Below the pieces are notes generated by a model that did no database searches, had not been told where the DNA came from, and saw only the letters and a list, made by a program, of their open reading frames with translations. From Mycobacterium sp. 050128 (GTDB lineage: Bacteria > Actinomycetota > Actinomycetes > Mycobacteriales > Mycobacteriaceae), in contig NZ_JAZGLW010000001.1 of the NCBI RefSeq assembly GCF_036409155.1, forward strand, positions 1,240,001 through 1,304,000: a DNA stretch of 64,000 nt. The letters are read 5' to 3'. A program made the translations under genes and the position numbers. Below, piece after piece: positions 7,640 through 15,587 of this stretch (positions within the stretch are counted from its first letter, which is position 1; each line of letters starts with the position of its first letter).

Positions 7640-8524
7640 TCAGAGTTTCAAGAATGCGCGCACCCGGTCCAGCACCAAGTCCGGTCGTTGCGCGATGATC
7701 CAGTGGCCGGCACCGTCGACCAGCTCCACCTCGAAATCGCTCATGTGGTCTTCGTATCCATTGGTTAGGGCGGGCGTGATCACCGGATCCTGCGTACCGG
7801 TCAGCCAGCGAACGGGTACGTTGACGCGAGCGTCGGCGTACTGGCCACGCACCCAGCGCAGCATTTCTCCACTCTGATAACTGCGGTACCACCGCGAGCC
7901 CGCCTCCGCGTGGCCGGGCTCGCGCATGCACTCGAGGTACAGGCTGGCGCTCTCTTCGGGAATCGAGAACCCGCCACCGACCCAAGGACCCAACATTCGC
8001 ATGAACCGTGAGTTGGGATCCTTGAGCAACCGGGGGCCGATGACCGGCAGCGCTATCGGAATCTGGTACCACAGCCGCCACAGGTTGAGCACCCCCGACG
8101 GACTCAACTTCACAAAGGGCGCAACGGTATTGATGCCAAAGAATCCGGTCACCTTCTCCGGATGGCGCAGCATCATGATGAACGCGGTGGGCCCGCCCCA
8201 GTCGTGGGCGACGAGCTTCACGTTATCGATGCCCAAATGGTCCAGCACGCCGGCGAGATCCTCGGCCTTCTCGACCTTGGTGTAGCGCGAGCGGGGCGCC
8301 GAACTCCAGCCCGCCCCCCGCAGATCCGGACACAGCACCCGGTAGCCATCGGCGGCCAACGGACCGATCAGCTCGTGCCACTCCCACCAGTTCTCCGGGA
8401 AGCCGTGTACCAGCATCACGGCCGGCCCACCGGGCGGCCCGGCGTCGGCGACGTGGATTGTCACTCCGTCGCCGAGTTCTACGTAGCGGTGTTCGACTCC
8501 GTCCAACGCGGGCATGGTGACCAT
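7640..8524 (-). CDS. ephF: Alpha/beta-hydrolase, epoxide hydrolase EphF-like
   Basis: A 294-residue alpha/beta-hydrolase fold enzyme of the soluble epoxide hydrolase group. HGFPEN (oxyanion loop) comes first, then the nucleophile elbow VAHDWGG with Asp as nucleophile. The acid sits in TGTQDPVIT and the catalytic His in GAGHWI near the C-terminus. A lid region with tyrosines lies between. An Asp rather than Ser nucleophile supports epoxide hydrolase (or haloalkane dehalogenase) chemistry; the HGxP motif favours the epoxide hydrolase. It matches Rv0134/ephF by order. The 99-base gap on its C-terminal side (7541-7639) contains nothing I recognise. Confidence 0.88.
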   Translation of the reverse strand: MVTMPALDGVEHRYVELGDGVTIHVADAGPPGGPAVMLVHGFPENWWEWHELIGPLAADGYRVLCPDLRGAGWSSAPRSRYTKVEKAEDLAGVLDHLGIDNVKLVAHDWGGPTAFIMMLRHPEKVTGFFGINTVAPFVKLSPSGVLNLWRLWYQIPIALPVIGPRLLKDPNSRFMRMLGPWVGGGFSIPEESASLYLECMREPGHAEAGSRWYRSYQSGEMLRWVRGQYADARVNVPVRWLTGTQDPVITPALTNGYEDHMSDFEVELVDGAGHWIIAQRPDLVLDRVRAFLKL

Positions 8525-8548
8525 GCTTGAAAAGCTAGCGCACTGAGC

Positions 8549-9793
8549 CTAATCCAGGAACCGCTCGGCATACGGAGCGAACCGTTCGCGCAGCGCGCTC
8601 TCCTGCAGACCAAACATTTCGAACGATGTCTGCACGTTCCCCAACCGGCCACGCTGGTGGTCGGCGAGGTAGTCGCCGATGGACTGTCGCGCCTGGTCGG
8701 TGAACGGTTCGCCGGCCAAGGCGTAGACCCGCTCGGCGACACCGAATTCGTCGGCCATGAAGTCGTCGAAGCGAATGTCGATTGAGCGATCCGGACCGAT
8801 GGCATCGCGATCACGCACCAGTGCGGTGAGCATCGCATCGAGGCGGTCGATCCAGGAGTGGGCGATCTGTGCCACCGGCACCGGTGAGCGGTGCATGCGC
8901 GCGGAGTAGGTGATCATCGCGATCATCGAGAGCGCCACCGGCACCGGGTCCCGGTGGGTGAACACGACGATGCTGTCGGGAAACACCCGATCCAGCACCC
9001 GCACCTGCTCGAGATGCTGAGGCGACTTGAGCAGCCAGCGACGGCCCCCGCGCAGGAACTGCATCGCCTTGAGCTCAGTGGCGAGGTATTCGTAATGCGG
9101 CGTCTGGTCATGGGCGCGGTAGTAATCGCGCCAGCGCGGCACCTCGCCGAGCGTCTCGAACAGCATCGTGGAGATGTCGTTGGCCAGCAACTGGATCTCT
9201 TCGTGCACGTGATCGGTGGTCATCTCATGCATCAGCGGGAAATGTGGCATCACCATGTTGACCACCCCGACCGCGACGTCCATGCGCGCCCGGCGCGGAT
9301 CCGGCTCGGCGCCAACCTCATTCGGCAACGGGAACGGCTCGTTGCTTTCCCAGTACGGCATGGTGCGGAAGGTGGGTGGCGCGGCCAGCAGGTTGTGCAG
9401 GTGCGTGGTGCCGGTGCGGGGCAACCCGGCGATCACCACCGGTGAACGCAGTTCGATGTCGTTGATCTCGGGATGCCGGCCCAACAGGTCGGTCAGCAGC
9501 AGCCGGTTCTTGAGCAGCTGCAGCAGTTGCCCGTAGAAGTTCACTACTCCGGCGTCGTGCAGCCCGTCGATCTCGCGCAGCGCCGCGAGGTAGACGTCGA
9601 GCCGCTCCCGATAGTCGTCGGGTCCGAAGTCGTGCAGGCCGGTGTCGGCGCTGGCCTTCGCGTGCAGCGCGTCGGCATCCAACGGGCACTCCGGGGCCAT
9701 CATCGCCATCATGTCGAGGATCTGCTGACCCTCGGCACTGAATCGAGGCTGGTCAAGGTCTTCGAGGCGAACTGAGCGAACGGCGTCGGTCAC
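8549..9793 (-). CDS. Sulfotransferase-family protein
   Basis: A 414-residue PAPS-dependent sulfotransferase relative. The 5'-phosphosulfate loop reads VVIAGLPRTGTTHLHNLL near residue 120, and the 3'-phosphate element is VVFTHRDPVPVALSM. A conserved LLKSPQHLEQV segment, common to mycobacterial members such as Rv3529c, sits between. These enzymes sulfate lipids or small molecules, though several relatives have no known acceptor. The divergent TetR gene starts only 28 bases away, so the two probably share a promoter region and the sulfotransferase is a candidate target. This gene opens a 7.7-kb block that does not sit between ephF and the GNAT gene in M. tuberculosis. Confidence 0.88.
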   Translation of the reverse strand: MTDAVRSVRLEDLDQPRFSAEGQQILDMMAMMAPECPLDADALHAKASADTGLHDFGPDDYRERLDVYLAALREIDGLHDAGVVNFYGQLLQLLKNRLLLTDLLGRHPEINDIELRSPVVIAGLPRTGTTHLHNLLAAPPTFRTMPYWESNEPFPLPNEVGAEPDPRRARMDVAVGVVNMVMPHFPLMHEMTTDHVHEEIQLLANDISTMLFETLGEVPRWRDYYRAHDQTPHYEYLATELKAMQFLRGGRRWLLKSPQHLEQVRVLDRVFPDSIVVFTHRDPVPVALSMIAMITYSARMHRSPVPVAQIAHSWIDRLDAMLTALVRDRDAIGPDRSIDIRFDDFMADEFGVAERVYALAGEPFTDQARQSIGDYLADHQRGRLGNVQTSFEMFGLQESALRERFAPYAERFLD

Positions 9794-9821
9794 GGCGACT
9801 TATGTTACCCTGAGTTTCGTA

Positions 9822-10409
9822 ATGGTAGTGGATTTTGGCCGGCCCCGTGACCCGCGCATCGACGGTGCGGTGCTGCGCGCCACCGTCGAGCTGCTGGCCG
9901 AGACCGGTTATCCGGGGCTGTTGGTCTCGGCCATCGCAGAACGCGCCGGCACCAGCAAGCCCGCGATCTACCGCCGCTGGCCCAGCAAGGCGCATCTGGT
10001 GCACGAGGCTGTGTTCCCGATCGGCGCCGCGACCGAGATCCCCGATACCGGGTCGCTGCCCGACGATCTACGCGAAATGGTGCGTCGCGCAATGGTTTTC
10101 CTGACGACGCCGGCCGCCCGGGCGGCCTTGCCGGGCCTGGTCGGCGAGATGGCGGCCGATCCGACCCTGCATTCGGCGCTGCTGGAGCGCTTCACCGGCA
10201 TCACCGGCGGCGGTCTCGGCGAGTTGTTCGAGCGCGCCGTAGTTCGCGGCGAAGTGCGAAGCGACGCAACCGCTTCCGAACTCGCCTCTCAAATAACAGA
10301 TGCCATCGCGGGCATCACCCTGATGGGCCTGCTCACCCGCCCCGACGAACTCGATGACGACTGGGTAGACCGCACCACCACGTTGCTCCTGAAAGGAATC
10401 AGCGCATGA
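9822..10409 (+). CDS. TetR-family transcriptional regulator
   Basis: A 195-residue TetR regulator: DNA-binding domain GRPRDPRIDGAVLRATVELL then AIAERAGTSKPAIYRRWPSKAHLV (recognition helix SKPAIYRRW). The RRWPSK ending and the C-terminal domain resemble the TetR_C_16/AcrR group. It is divergent from the sulfotransferase gene (28-base spacer, with only a weak TTAC-N10-GTAA repeat at the start site) and overlaps the downstream DUF1214 gene by ATGA, so it is co-transcribed with it. Confidence 0.9.
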   Translation: MVVDFGRPRDPRIDGAVLRATVELLAETGYPGLLVSAIAERAGTSKPAIYRRWPSKAHLVHEAVFPIGAATEIPDTGSLPDDLREMVRRAMVFLTTPAARAALPGLVGEMAADPTLHSALLERFTGITGGGLGELFERAVVRGEVRSDATASELASQITDAIAGITLMGLLTRPDELDDDWVDRTTTLLLKGISA

Positions 10410-11509
10410 CGCACGAATCGACGGCCGCGTGGAAGGAGCTGTTGGCCACCCTCGGCGACCTCGACCGCTCCTTCCTGGAGGGTGATCGCGAGGTGACCGA
10501 CGACCGCCACGTTGCCGATGGCTACCGCATGTTGGCCACCACCCTGGGCGTCGCCTTTGACACCTACCTGTTCCCCGAGCCGGGTCGCCCGCAGTTCGTC
10601 GCCGTGAACACCCCGTTCCGTCGCGATCGCCGGTGGGGTGGCGACAACACCGACGCGTATTACTTCATCTGCCCGGTCGATGAGCAGCGGCGGTATCGCA
10701 TCAGCGGCAATAAGGGTGACAGCGTGTACTTTTCGGTAACCGCCTACAACGAACCCGCGCCGGGCGCGTGGTCGGATCGCATCGTCGCGATCGTCCGCGA
10801 CACCGATCTCGACATCGACGCCGACGGCAACTTCGCCTTCGACTTCCCGGCCACGGCCGACGCGGTGGTGTTGATGACCCGCGATTACCAGGCCGACCCG
10901 TTGACCGGTCGCCCGGTGACATGGCAGATCGAGGCGCTCGACGAGCCGGAGCCCATCCGGCATGGCGACGCCGAGACCGCGGCCAGCCTGCGTGCAGCTG
11001 CGGCCTGGATGCGCACCATGTTCGCCATCGTGCCGCTGGCCGTCGGGCAACGGGTCGACGATCAACACGGGCTGGGCCACGAAACCGTCTACGCCGCAAA
11101 CCAATTCGCTGATCCTTATCAGGTTCCCGACGCCAACTTCGGCTGGTCAGCCCGCGACGCCTGCTACGCCTACGGCAGTTTCGTGCTCGACGATGACGAG
11201 GCGCTGGTCATCACGCATCGACCGCCGTCGTGCCGGTTCTGGAACCTGGTGGTGTGGAACCAGTTCATGGCCACCTACGGTGACGGGGGTGCGCGCTCGT
11301 CGCTCAACAACCACAGCGCCGCGCTCAACGGCGACGGTTCCGTGACGATCGTTTTGTCCGGCACCGCGACGGCGCACCCGAATTCACTGACGACGCTTGG
11401 CTATCCGCTCGGCAACCTGGCGTTCCGGTGGTTTTTGTCCGACGGGGTGCCGAAGCGGCCCGAGGTGCAACTCGTCAAGGCCATCGACGCCCCGACGGCC
11501 CTTACCTGA
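10406..11509 (+). CDS. DUF1214-domain protein
   Basis: A 367-residue protein with a C-terminal DUF1214-like region: SVYFSVTAYNEPAPGAWSD in the middle, HRPPSCRFWNLVVWNQFM and GYPLGNLAFRWFLSD near the end. DUF1214 proteins adopt a beta-sandwich fold. Some mycobacterial and rhodococcal members sit beside lipid or sterol genes, but the biochemical role is not settled. No signal peptide is evident, so it is probably cytoplasmic. It is translationally coupled to the TetR gene (ATGA overlap) and followed by a 71-base gap to the convergent LLM gene. Confidence 0.8.
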   Translation: MTHESTAAWKELLATLGDLDRSFLEGDREVTDDRHVADGYRMLATTLGVAFDTYLFPEPGRPQFVAVNTPFRRDRRWGGDNTDAYYFICPVDEQRRYRISGNKGDSVYFSVTAYNEPAPGAWSDRIVAIVRDTDLDIDADGNFAFDFPATADAVVLMTRDYQADPLTGRPVTWQIEALDEPEPIRHGDAETAASLRAAAAWMRTMFAIVPLAVGQRVDDQHGLGHETVYAANQFADPYQVPDANFGWSARDACYAYGSFVLDDDEALVITHRPPSCRFWNLVVWNQFMATYGDGGARSSLNNHSAALNGDGSVTIVLSGTATAHPNSLTTLGYPLGNLAFRWFLSDGVPKRPEVQLVKAIDAPTALT

Positions 11510-11580
11510 CCCGCCGGGGCCTCCGCACAGAAACGCCTTCGATTCGTCCGTACGCCCCACGCTCGGGGGCTCGGACTGAA

Positions 11581-12630
11581 TCAACCCACCTCGCGGACCA
11601 GTTCGATCGCGCGGCCCAGCGTCGTGAGCTTGGCATCGAGCGTGTCGCCGGCGGGATAGAGTCGCACGGTGTTGACGCCGGCATCGCGCCACACCGCCAG
11701 GCGCGCGCGGACCATCTGTTCGGTGCCGATCAGCGTGGTGCCCAGCACCATGTCGTCGGTCACCAGCGCTGCGGCGCCGTCGCGGTCGCGGGCCTGCCAG
11801 CGCTCACGCACCGCAGCGGCGACATCGGCCCAGCCCTGCCGGCTGTAAGCCTGGTTGTAGAAGTTCGTGCTCGACGAGCCCATCCCGCCGAGGCTGAACG
11901 CGAGTTCCTTCTTGCGGTGGGCGACCATGGCGCTCAACTCGTCCTCGTCGGCCGCGAACGCGACCTCGGCGCCCTGGCAGATATCGATGTCCGCGCGGGT
12001 GCGACCGGCGCGCTCGAGGCCCTCGTCGAGGTGGGCGAAGTACGCCTCGGCCGCGCCCTCGGGCACGAAGCTGGTGCCCAGCCAGCCGTCGGCGATCTCC
12101 CCGGTCAGCCGCAGCATCGCCGGCGACAGCGTGGCCAGGTAGATCGGGATGGCGTGCTGCGGCGCGTTCGACACCCGCATCGGGACCGCCTCGCCGGGGC
12201 GGGGGATCTGGAACTCGCTGCCGGCATGGGAGATCTTGCCCCCGGCGAACACCTGCCGCACGATGTCGACGGTTTCGGAGATTCGGGCCAGCGGCCGGCG
12301 GAACGAGACCCCGTGCAGGCCCTCGATGACCTGCGGCCCGGACGCACCCAGCCCCAGCAGGAAACGCCCATTCGACAGGTTGGACAGCGTGATCGCGGTC
12401 TGTGCGACCAGCACCGGCGACCGGGTGCCGACCTGCAGGATGCCGGAGCCGAGCAGCATCGTGTCGGTGCGCGCCGCGAGGTAGCCCAACGCCGACGGAG
12501 CATCGGCCCCCCACGCCTCGGCGACCCAGCACACGTCGAGCCCCAGCTTTTCGGCCTCGACGGCCAGCGTCACCACCTGGCCGACTTCGTCGCTGCCGCC
12601 GGACAACTCGACCGTGGTCGCGGTGCGCAT
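11581..12630 (-). CDS. LLM-class F420-dependent oxidoreductase
   Basis: A 349-residue luciferase-like monooxygenase-fold (TIM-barrel) protein of the F420-dependent group common in mycobacteria. Typical signatures are VTLAVEAEKLGLDVCWVAEAW, GSGILQVGTRSPVLVAQTA, GRFLLGLGASGPQVIEGLHG and IYLATLSPAMLRLTGEIADGWL. The start is the ATG at 12630, which overlaps the stop of the SRPBCC gene (TGATG); this coupling fixes the start. Likely an F420H2-using reductase or dehydrogenase; substrate unknown. The operon partner is the SRPBCC protein. Confidence 0.88.
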   Translation of the reverse strand: MRTATTVELSGGSDEVGQVVTLAVEAEKLGLDVCWVAEAWGADAPSALGYLAARTDTMLLGSGILQVGTRSPVLVAQTAITLSNLSNGRFLLGLGASGPQVIEGLHGVSFRRPLARISETVDIVRQVFAGGKISHAGSEFQIPRPGEAVPMRVSNAPQHAIPIYLATLSPAMLRLTGEIADGWLGTSFVPEGAAEAYFAHLDEGLERAGRTRADIDICQGAEVAFAADEDELSAMVAHRKKELAFSLGGMGSSSTNFYNQAYSRQGWADVAAAVRERWQARDRDGAAALVTDDMVLGTTLIGTEQMVRARLAVWRDAGVNTVRLYPAGDTLDAKLTTLGRAIELVREVG

Positions 12631-13145
12631 CAGCGCACCCCGTGCTCGGCCAGCCTCTTGATCGCCGCCAGGGTCTTGCTGATCGCGGACTCGAATTCGC
12701 GCATCCGGACGAACACGATCTTTTCCTCTTTGTCCGGCATGGAGTCGATCGCCGACGACAGCCCCGAGCGTCCCGGTCCCATCTGCATCCAGTAGCTCAG
12801 GCTGGTGCCGCCGTCCCGGGGTTCCAGCCGGAACCGCCAGGTCGCCGACGGATGCACGGCATCGCCGACCGCCCAGGCGAATTCCCGCTGCTGCTCGCAG
12901 GCGACGATGTGGGAGGTGGTGCTCCATTCGCCGAACGCGTCGTGCTGATTGTGGCCGACAAAGCGGGCACCCACCTTCGGCCGGTCGGCGCCGCCGACCC
13001 ACTCCACGGACTGCAGCTCGTTGCTGAAGGTCGGCATCAGCTTGATATCCGAGACCAGATTCCAGACTCGGGCCGGATCGGCGTCAACCCAGGTCGAAAC
13101 TTCCACCGTCGGCTTGTCCGCATAACGTGCTCCGGTCCACTCCAC
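12630..13145 (-). CDS. SRPBCC (START-like / polyketide cyclase) family protein
   Basis: A 171-residue helix-grip protein (VEVSTWVDADPARVWNLVSDI at the start, then strands and a long C-terminal helix from MREFESAISKTLAAIKRLAEHG). The family binds hydrophobic ligands in a cavity and includes cyclases and lipid carriers. It starts 31 bases after the desaturase gene upstream of it on the same strand and is stop-start coupled to the LLM oxidoreductase, suggesting a lipid or polyketide-like substrate passed between them. That functional link is inference. Confidence 0.82.
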   Translation of the reverse strand: MEWTGARYADKPTVEVSTWVDADPARVWNLVSDIKLMPTFSNELQSVEWVGGADRPKVGARFVGHNQHDAFGEWSTTSHIVACEQQREFAWAVGDAVHPSATWRFRLEPRDGGTSLSYWMQMGPGRSGLSSAIDSMPDKEEKIVFVRMREFESAISKTLAAIKRLAEHGVR

Positions 13146-13176
13146 GCCGCCTATTGTCCCCCACCGGGGGCGGGTC

Positions 13177-14298
13177 TCAGGCCGCGACGGGCTCGCGATC
13201 GGCCGGCTTGTCGGCCTTGATCTTCGGCAGCAACGACGTCAGCTTGCCCGGGTCCGGGAAGGTCAGCCGGACGATCTTGCGCACCACGGTGCCGAACTGC
13301 TGCAGCAACGGCCCCTTGTTGTAGGGGATCCCGTAGCGCTCGCAGATCTCTTGCACCTCGGGCGCGATGTCGGCATACCGGCGGGCCGGCATGTCGGGGA
13401 ACAAGTGGTGCTCGATCTGGTGCGACAGGTTGCCGGACAGCAGGTGGAAGATCGTGCCGCCGGTCAGGTTGGCCGAGCCCAGCACCTGGCGGAAGTACCA
13501 CTGGCCGCGGGACTCGTCCTTGGTCTCCTCGACGGTGAATTCCTGGGTCCCGTCCGGGAAGTGGCCGCAGAAGATGATCATGTACGACCACACGTTGCGC
13601 ATCAGGTTGGCCGTCATGTTGCCGGTGAAGACGAACGGGGCGAACGGGCCGGCCAGCAACGGGAACGCGACGTAGTCCTTGAGGGTCTGGCGCTTCGTCT
13701 TCTTCCAGATCTCCTTCAGGGTGTCCTTCTTGTCCCAGACCCGGATCTCGCCGGAGCGGATCTTTTCGGTCTCCAGCTCGTGCAGCGCGACGCCGTACTG
13801 GAACAGCACCATCAGCAGGAACGCATATAGCGGGTTACCGATGAAGTAAGGCGACCATTTCTGGTCTTCGCTCATCCGGATGATGCCGTAGCCGATGTCG
13901 CGGTCCATCCCGACGATGTTGGTGTGGGTGTGGTGCATGTAGTTGTGCGAGTGCCGCCACTGGTCGGCCGGGCACGCGGTGTCCCACTCGAACGAGCGCC
14001 CGGAGATGTTCGGGTCGCGCATCCAGTCGTACTGGCCGTGCATGATGTTGTGGCCGATCTCCATGTTGTCCAGGATTTTCGCGACGCCCAGCATCGCGGT
14101 GCCCAGCAACCAGGCCGGCGGCAGGAACAGCAGAGCGCGTCCGCCTACTTCCAGCGCCCGCTGAGTCTTGATGACGCGGCGGATGTAGTCGGCGTCTTCT
14201 GCGCCGAGGTCTGCCAGTACGCGATCCCGGATGGCGTCGAGTTCACGACCGAACGCGTCGGCCTGCTCGGGGGTAAGGGTGATCTTGTCGTGTGTCAT
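13177..14298 (-). CDS. Membrane acyl-CoA/fatty acid desaturase, DesA3-like
   Basis: A 373-residue membrane di-iron desaturase. All three histidine boxes are present: HNIMH at residues 83-87, HSHNYMHHTH around 116-125, and HQIEHH at 293-298. Hydrophobic segments sit around 55-75 and in the 160-180 and 215-240 regions. It resembles mycobacterial DesA3, the stearoyl-CoA delta-9 desaturase that makes oleic acid. The partner reductase gene lies immediately upstream (95-base gap holding a long inverted repeat) on the same strand, as in the Rv3229c/Rv3230c pair. The HQIEHH last box is also seen in front-end desaturases, so regiospecificity is open. Probably repressed by the FabR/DesT-like protein at 15582. 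Confidence 0.92.
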   Translation of the reverse strand: MTHDKITLTPEQADAFGRELDAIRDRVLADLGAEDADYIRRVIKTQRALEVGGRALLFLPPAWLLGTAMLGVAKILDNMEIGHNIMHGQYDWMRDPNISGRSFEWDTACPADQWRHSHNYMHHTHTNIVGMDRDIGYGIIRMSEDQKWSPYFIGNPLYAFLLMVLFQYGVALHELETEKIRSGEIRVWDKKDTLKEIWKKTKRQTLKDYVAFPLLAGPFAPFVFTGNMTANLMRNVWSYMIIFCGHFPDGTQEFTVEETKDESRGQWYFRQVLGSANLTGGTIFHLLSGNLSHQIEHHLFPDMPARRYADIAPEVQEICERYGIPYNKGPLLQQFGTVVRKIVRLTFPDPGKLTSLLPKIKADKPADREPVAA

Positions 14299-14320
14299 GA
14301 GAACTCCTTCCGAGGTCTAC

Positions 14321-14380
14321 CGCGACTGTGAATTTGACGACGCGACACGCAGTGTGGCCGTCGCCAGATTCACACTCGCG
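14321..14380. repeat. Long inverted repeat between reductase and desaturase genes
   Basis: CGCGACTGTGAAT (14321-14333) pairs with ATTCACACTCGCG (14368-14380) at 12 of 13 positions. The 34-base loop contains a further GACAC-GCA-GTGT hairpin. Transcribed leftward, it would form a strong RNA hairpin between the reductase and desaturase reading frames. The GTGAAT half-sites also resemble the GTGAAC boxes at the regulator's promoter, so it could be an operator instead. Confidence 0.6.
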
Positions 14381-14393
14381 CACCTCTTTTGGC

Positions 14394-15512
14394 TTATAGG
14401 GATAGATCGACGTCGCCGACAGGGACGGATACGCAGATCTGGATGTCTTCGTCCGCGGCGGTGGATACCGCGCCGGTGGTGAGGCTGCGCACGGTGCCGG
14501 AGACCTTCCGGCGGGTGCACGTGTGGCAGATGCCCATCCGGCATCCGTTCTGTGGCGTCAGGCCGGCCGACTCGGCCTGCTCGAGCAGCGAGCGACCGTC
14601 GTCGATGACGTCAACGCCGCTGTCCGCGAATGTGATTCGGCCGCCCGAGGGGTTCGACGGAGCCGTGATCGCCGGCGGCACGAAGCTCTCGGTGTACACG
14701 TTGTCGCAGTGCTCGCGGACGGCGTCGACCAAAGCAGTTGGGCCGCAGACGAATACCGCATCTGGCGAGGGCATGGCGGCGGCCAGATGCTGCGGCCCGA
14801 AGCGGCCGGTCAGGTCTCCGCCGCCCGATCGGGTGTAGCCGTGCAGCACCCGTACCCCGGGCATCGCGGCGAGCTCGTCGCGGTAGCAGGCCTCGGCCTG
14901 GGTGCGCGCGTAGTGGACGAACGCGATCTCGCCCCCTTGCTGTTGCAAGTGGCCCTCGGCGACCAGGGTGCGCAGCATCGCCATGACGGGCGTGATGCCA
15001 CTGCCCCCGGAGACGAGAAGGATCCGCCGCGGGCTTTCGGACGAGCCGGGCTCCGGCAGGACGAAGTCGCCGCCGACACCGGTCAGGCCGACCACCATGC
15101 CGGGGCGGGCCTGCTCGTACAGGTAGTTGGAGACCAGCCCGCCGTCATGGCGGCCGACGGTCAACTCGAGGGTCGCGCTGCCTTCGACGTTGGCCGGCGA
15201 ATAGCAGCGGGTGTGCCGGCGGCCGTCGATTTCGAGACTGACGTTGACGTACTGACCGGCCTTGAAGGCGTGAGCGGACGTGAAGCTCCGGTTGGGAGCG
15301 AGAGTGAGCGTGACGCTGCGCGGCGTGGTTCGGCGCACGTCGACGACCTTGGCGCGGGCCTCGCCCTGTGTCCAGGTTGGGTCCACCAGCTCGGTGTAAC
15401 GGTCGACGCCGTGCGGGCCGGTGAGCAGGTCAACCAGGTCGGAACCGAGGATTCGGTCCCGGAAAGTCTTAGCGAAGCTCTGACGCGAGGTCTGACTTCT
15501 TTGAGTGAACAT
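14394..15512 (-). CDS. Ferredoxin-reductase-type electron carrier for the desaturase (Rv3230c-like)
   Basis: A 372-residue three-domain reductase. The FAD domain has RCYSPANVEG (the RxYS flavin motif), the NAD(P) domain VSGGSGITPVMAML, and the C-terminal plant-type [2Fe-2S] domain NGCRMGICHTC with a last Cys in IQICVSV. It would pass electrons from NADPH to the desaturase, as described for Rv3230c with DesA3. The start is the ATG at 15512 (MFTQRSQTSRQ); an earlier in-frame start would enter the divergent regulator's promoter. That ATG lies inside a GTGAAC-containing partial palindrome, so repressor binding would cover the start region. Confidence 0.92.
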   Translation of the reverse strand: MFTQRSQTSRQSFAKTFRDRILGSDLVDLLTGPHGVDRYTELVDPTWTQGEARAKVVDVRRTTPRSVTLTLAPNRSFTSAHAFKAGQYVNVSLEIDGRRHTRCYSPANVEGSATLELTVGRHDGGLVSNYLYEQARPGMVVGLTGVGGDFVLPEPGSSESPRRILLVSGGSGITPVMAMLRTLVAEGHLQQQGGEIAFVHYARTQAEACYRDELAAMPGVRVLHGYTRSGGGDLTGRFGPQHLAAAMPSPDAVFVCGPTALVDAVREHCDNVYTESFVPPAITAPSNPSGGRITFADSGVDVIDDGRSLLEQAESAGLTPQNGCRMGICHTCTRRKVSGTVRSLTTGAVSTAADEDIQICVSVPVGDVDLSL

Positions 15513-15519
15513 ATGTACA
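15505..15519. promoter_or_regulatory. Candidate operator over the reductase start codon
   Basis: GTGAACATATGTACA contains the palindromic core ACATATGT flanked by TG/CA, symmetric except for one pair. It shares the GTGAAC half-site with the perfect repeat at 15573-15587. It covers the ATG of the reductase gene (15510-15512). Confidence 0.55.
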
Positions 15520-15572
15520 ATGTGCGGCCAATAGGTGCAGCTAGTCAAGGGTTTCCGCAGCTCTGTGGTAAG

Positions 15573-15587
15573 GTTCACATAGTGAAC
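15573..15587. promoter_or_regulatory. Candidate autoregulatory operator of the FabR/DesT-like gene
   Basis: GTTCAC-ATA-GTGAAC is a perfect inverted repeat with 6-base arms. It covers the GTG start codon of the regulator (15582-15584). The divergent arrangement with a second GTGAAC site at the reductase start points to one repressor controlling both directions. Confidence 0.7.

Noticed and set aside
9794..9821. TTAC-N10-GTAA repeat in the sulfotransferase/TetR spacer as an operator
   Set aside because: The arms are only four bases long and could easily occur by chance; not strong enough to list.
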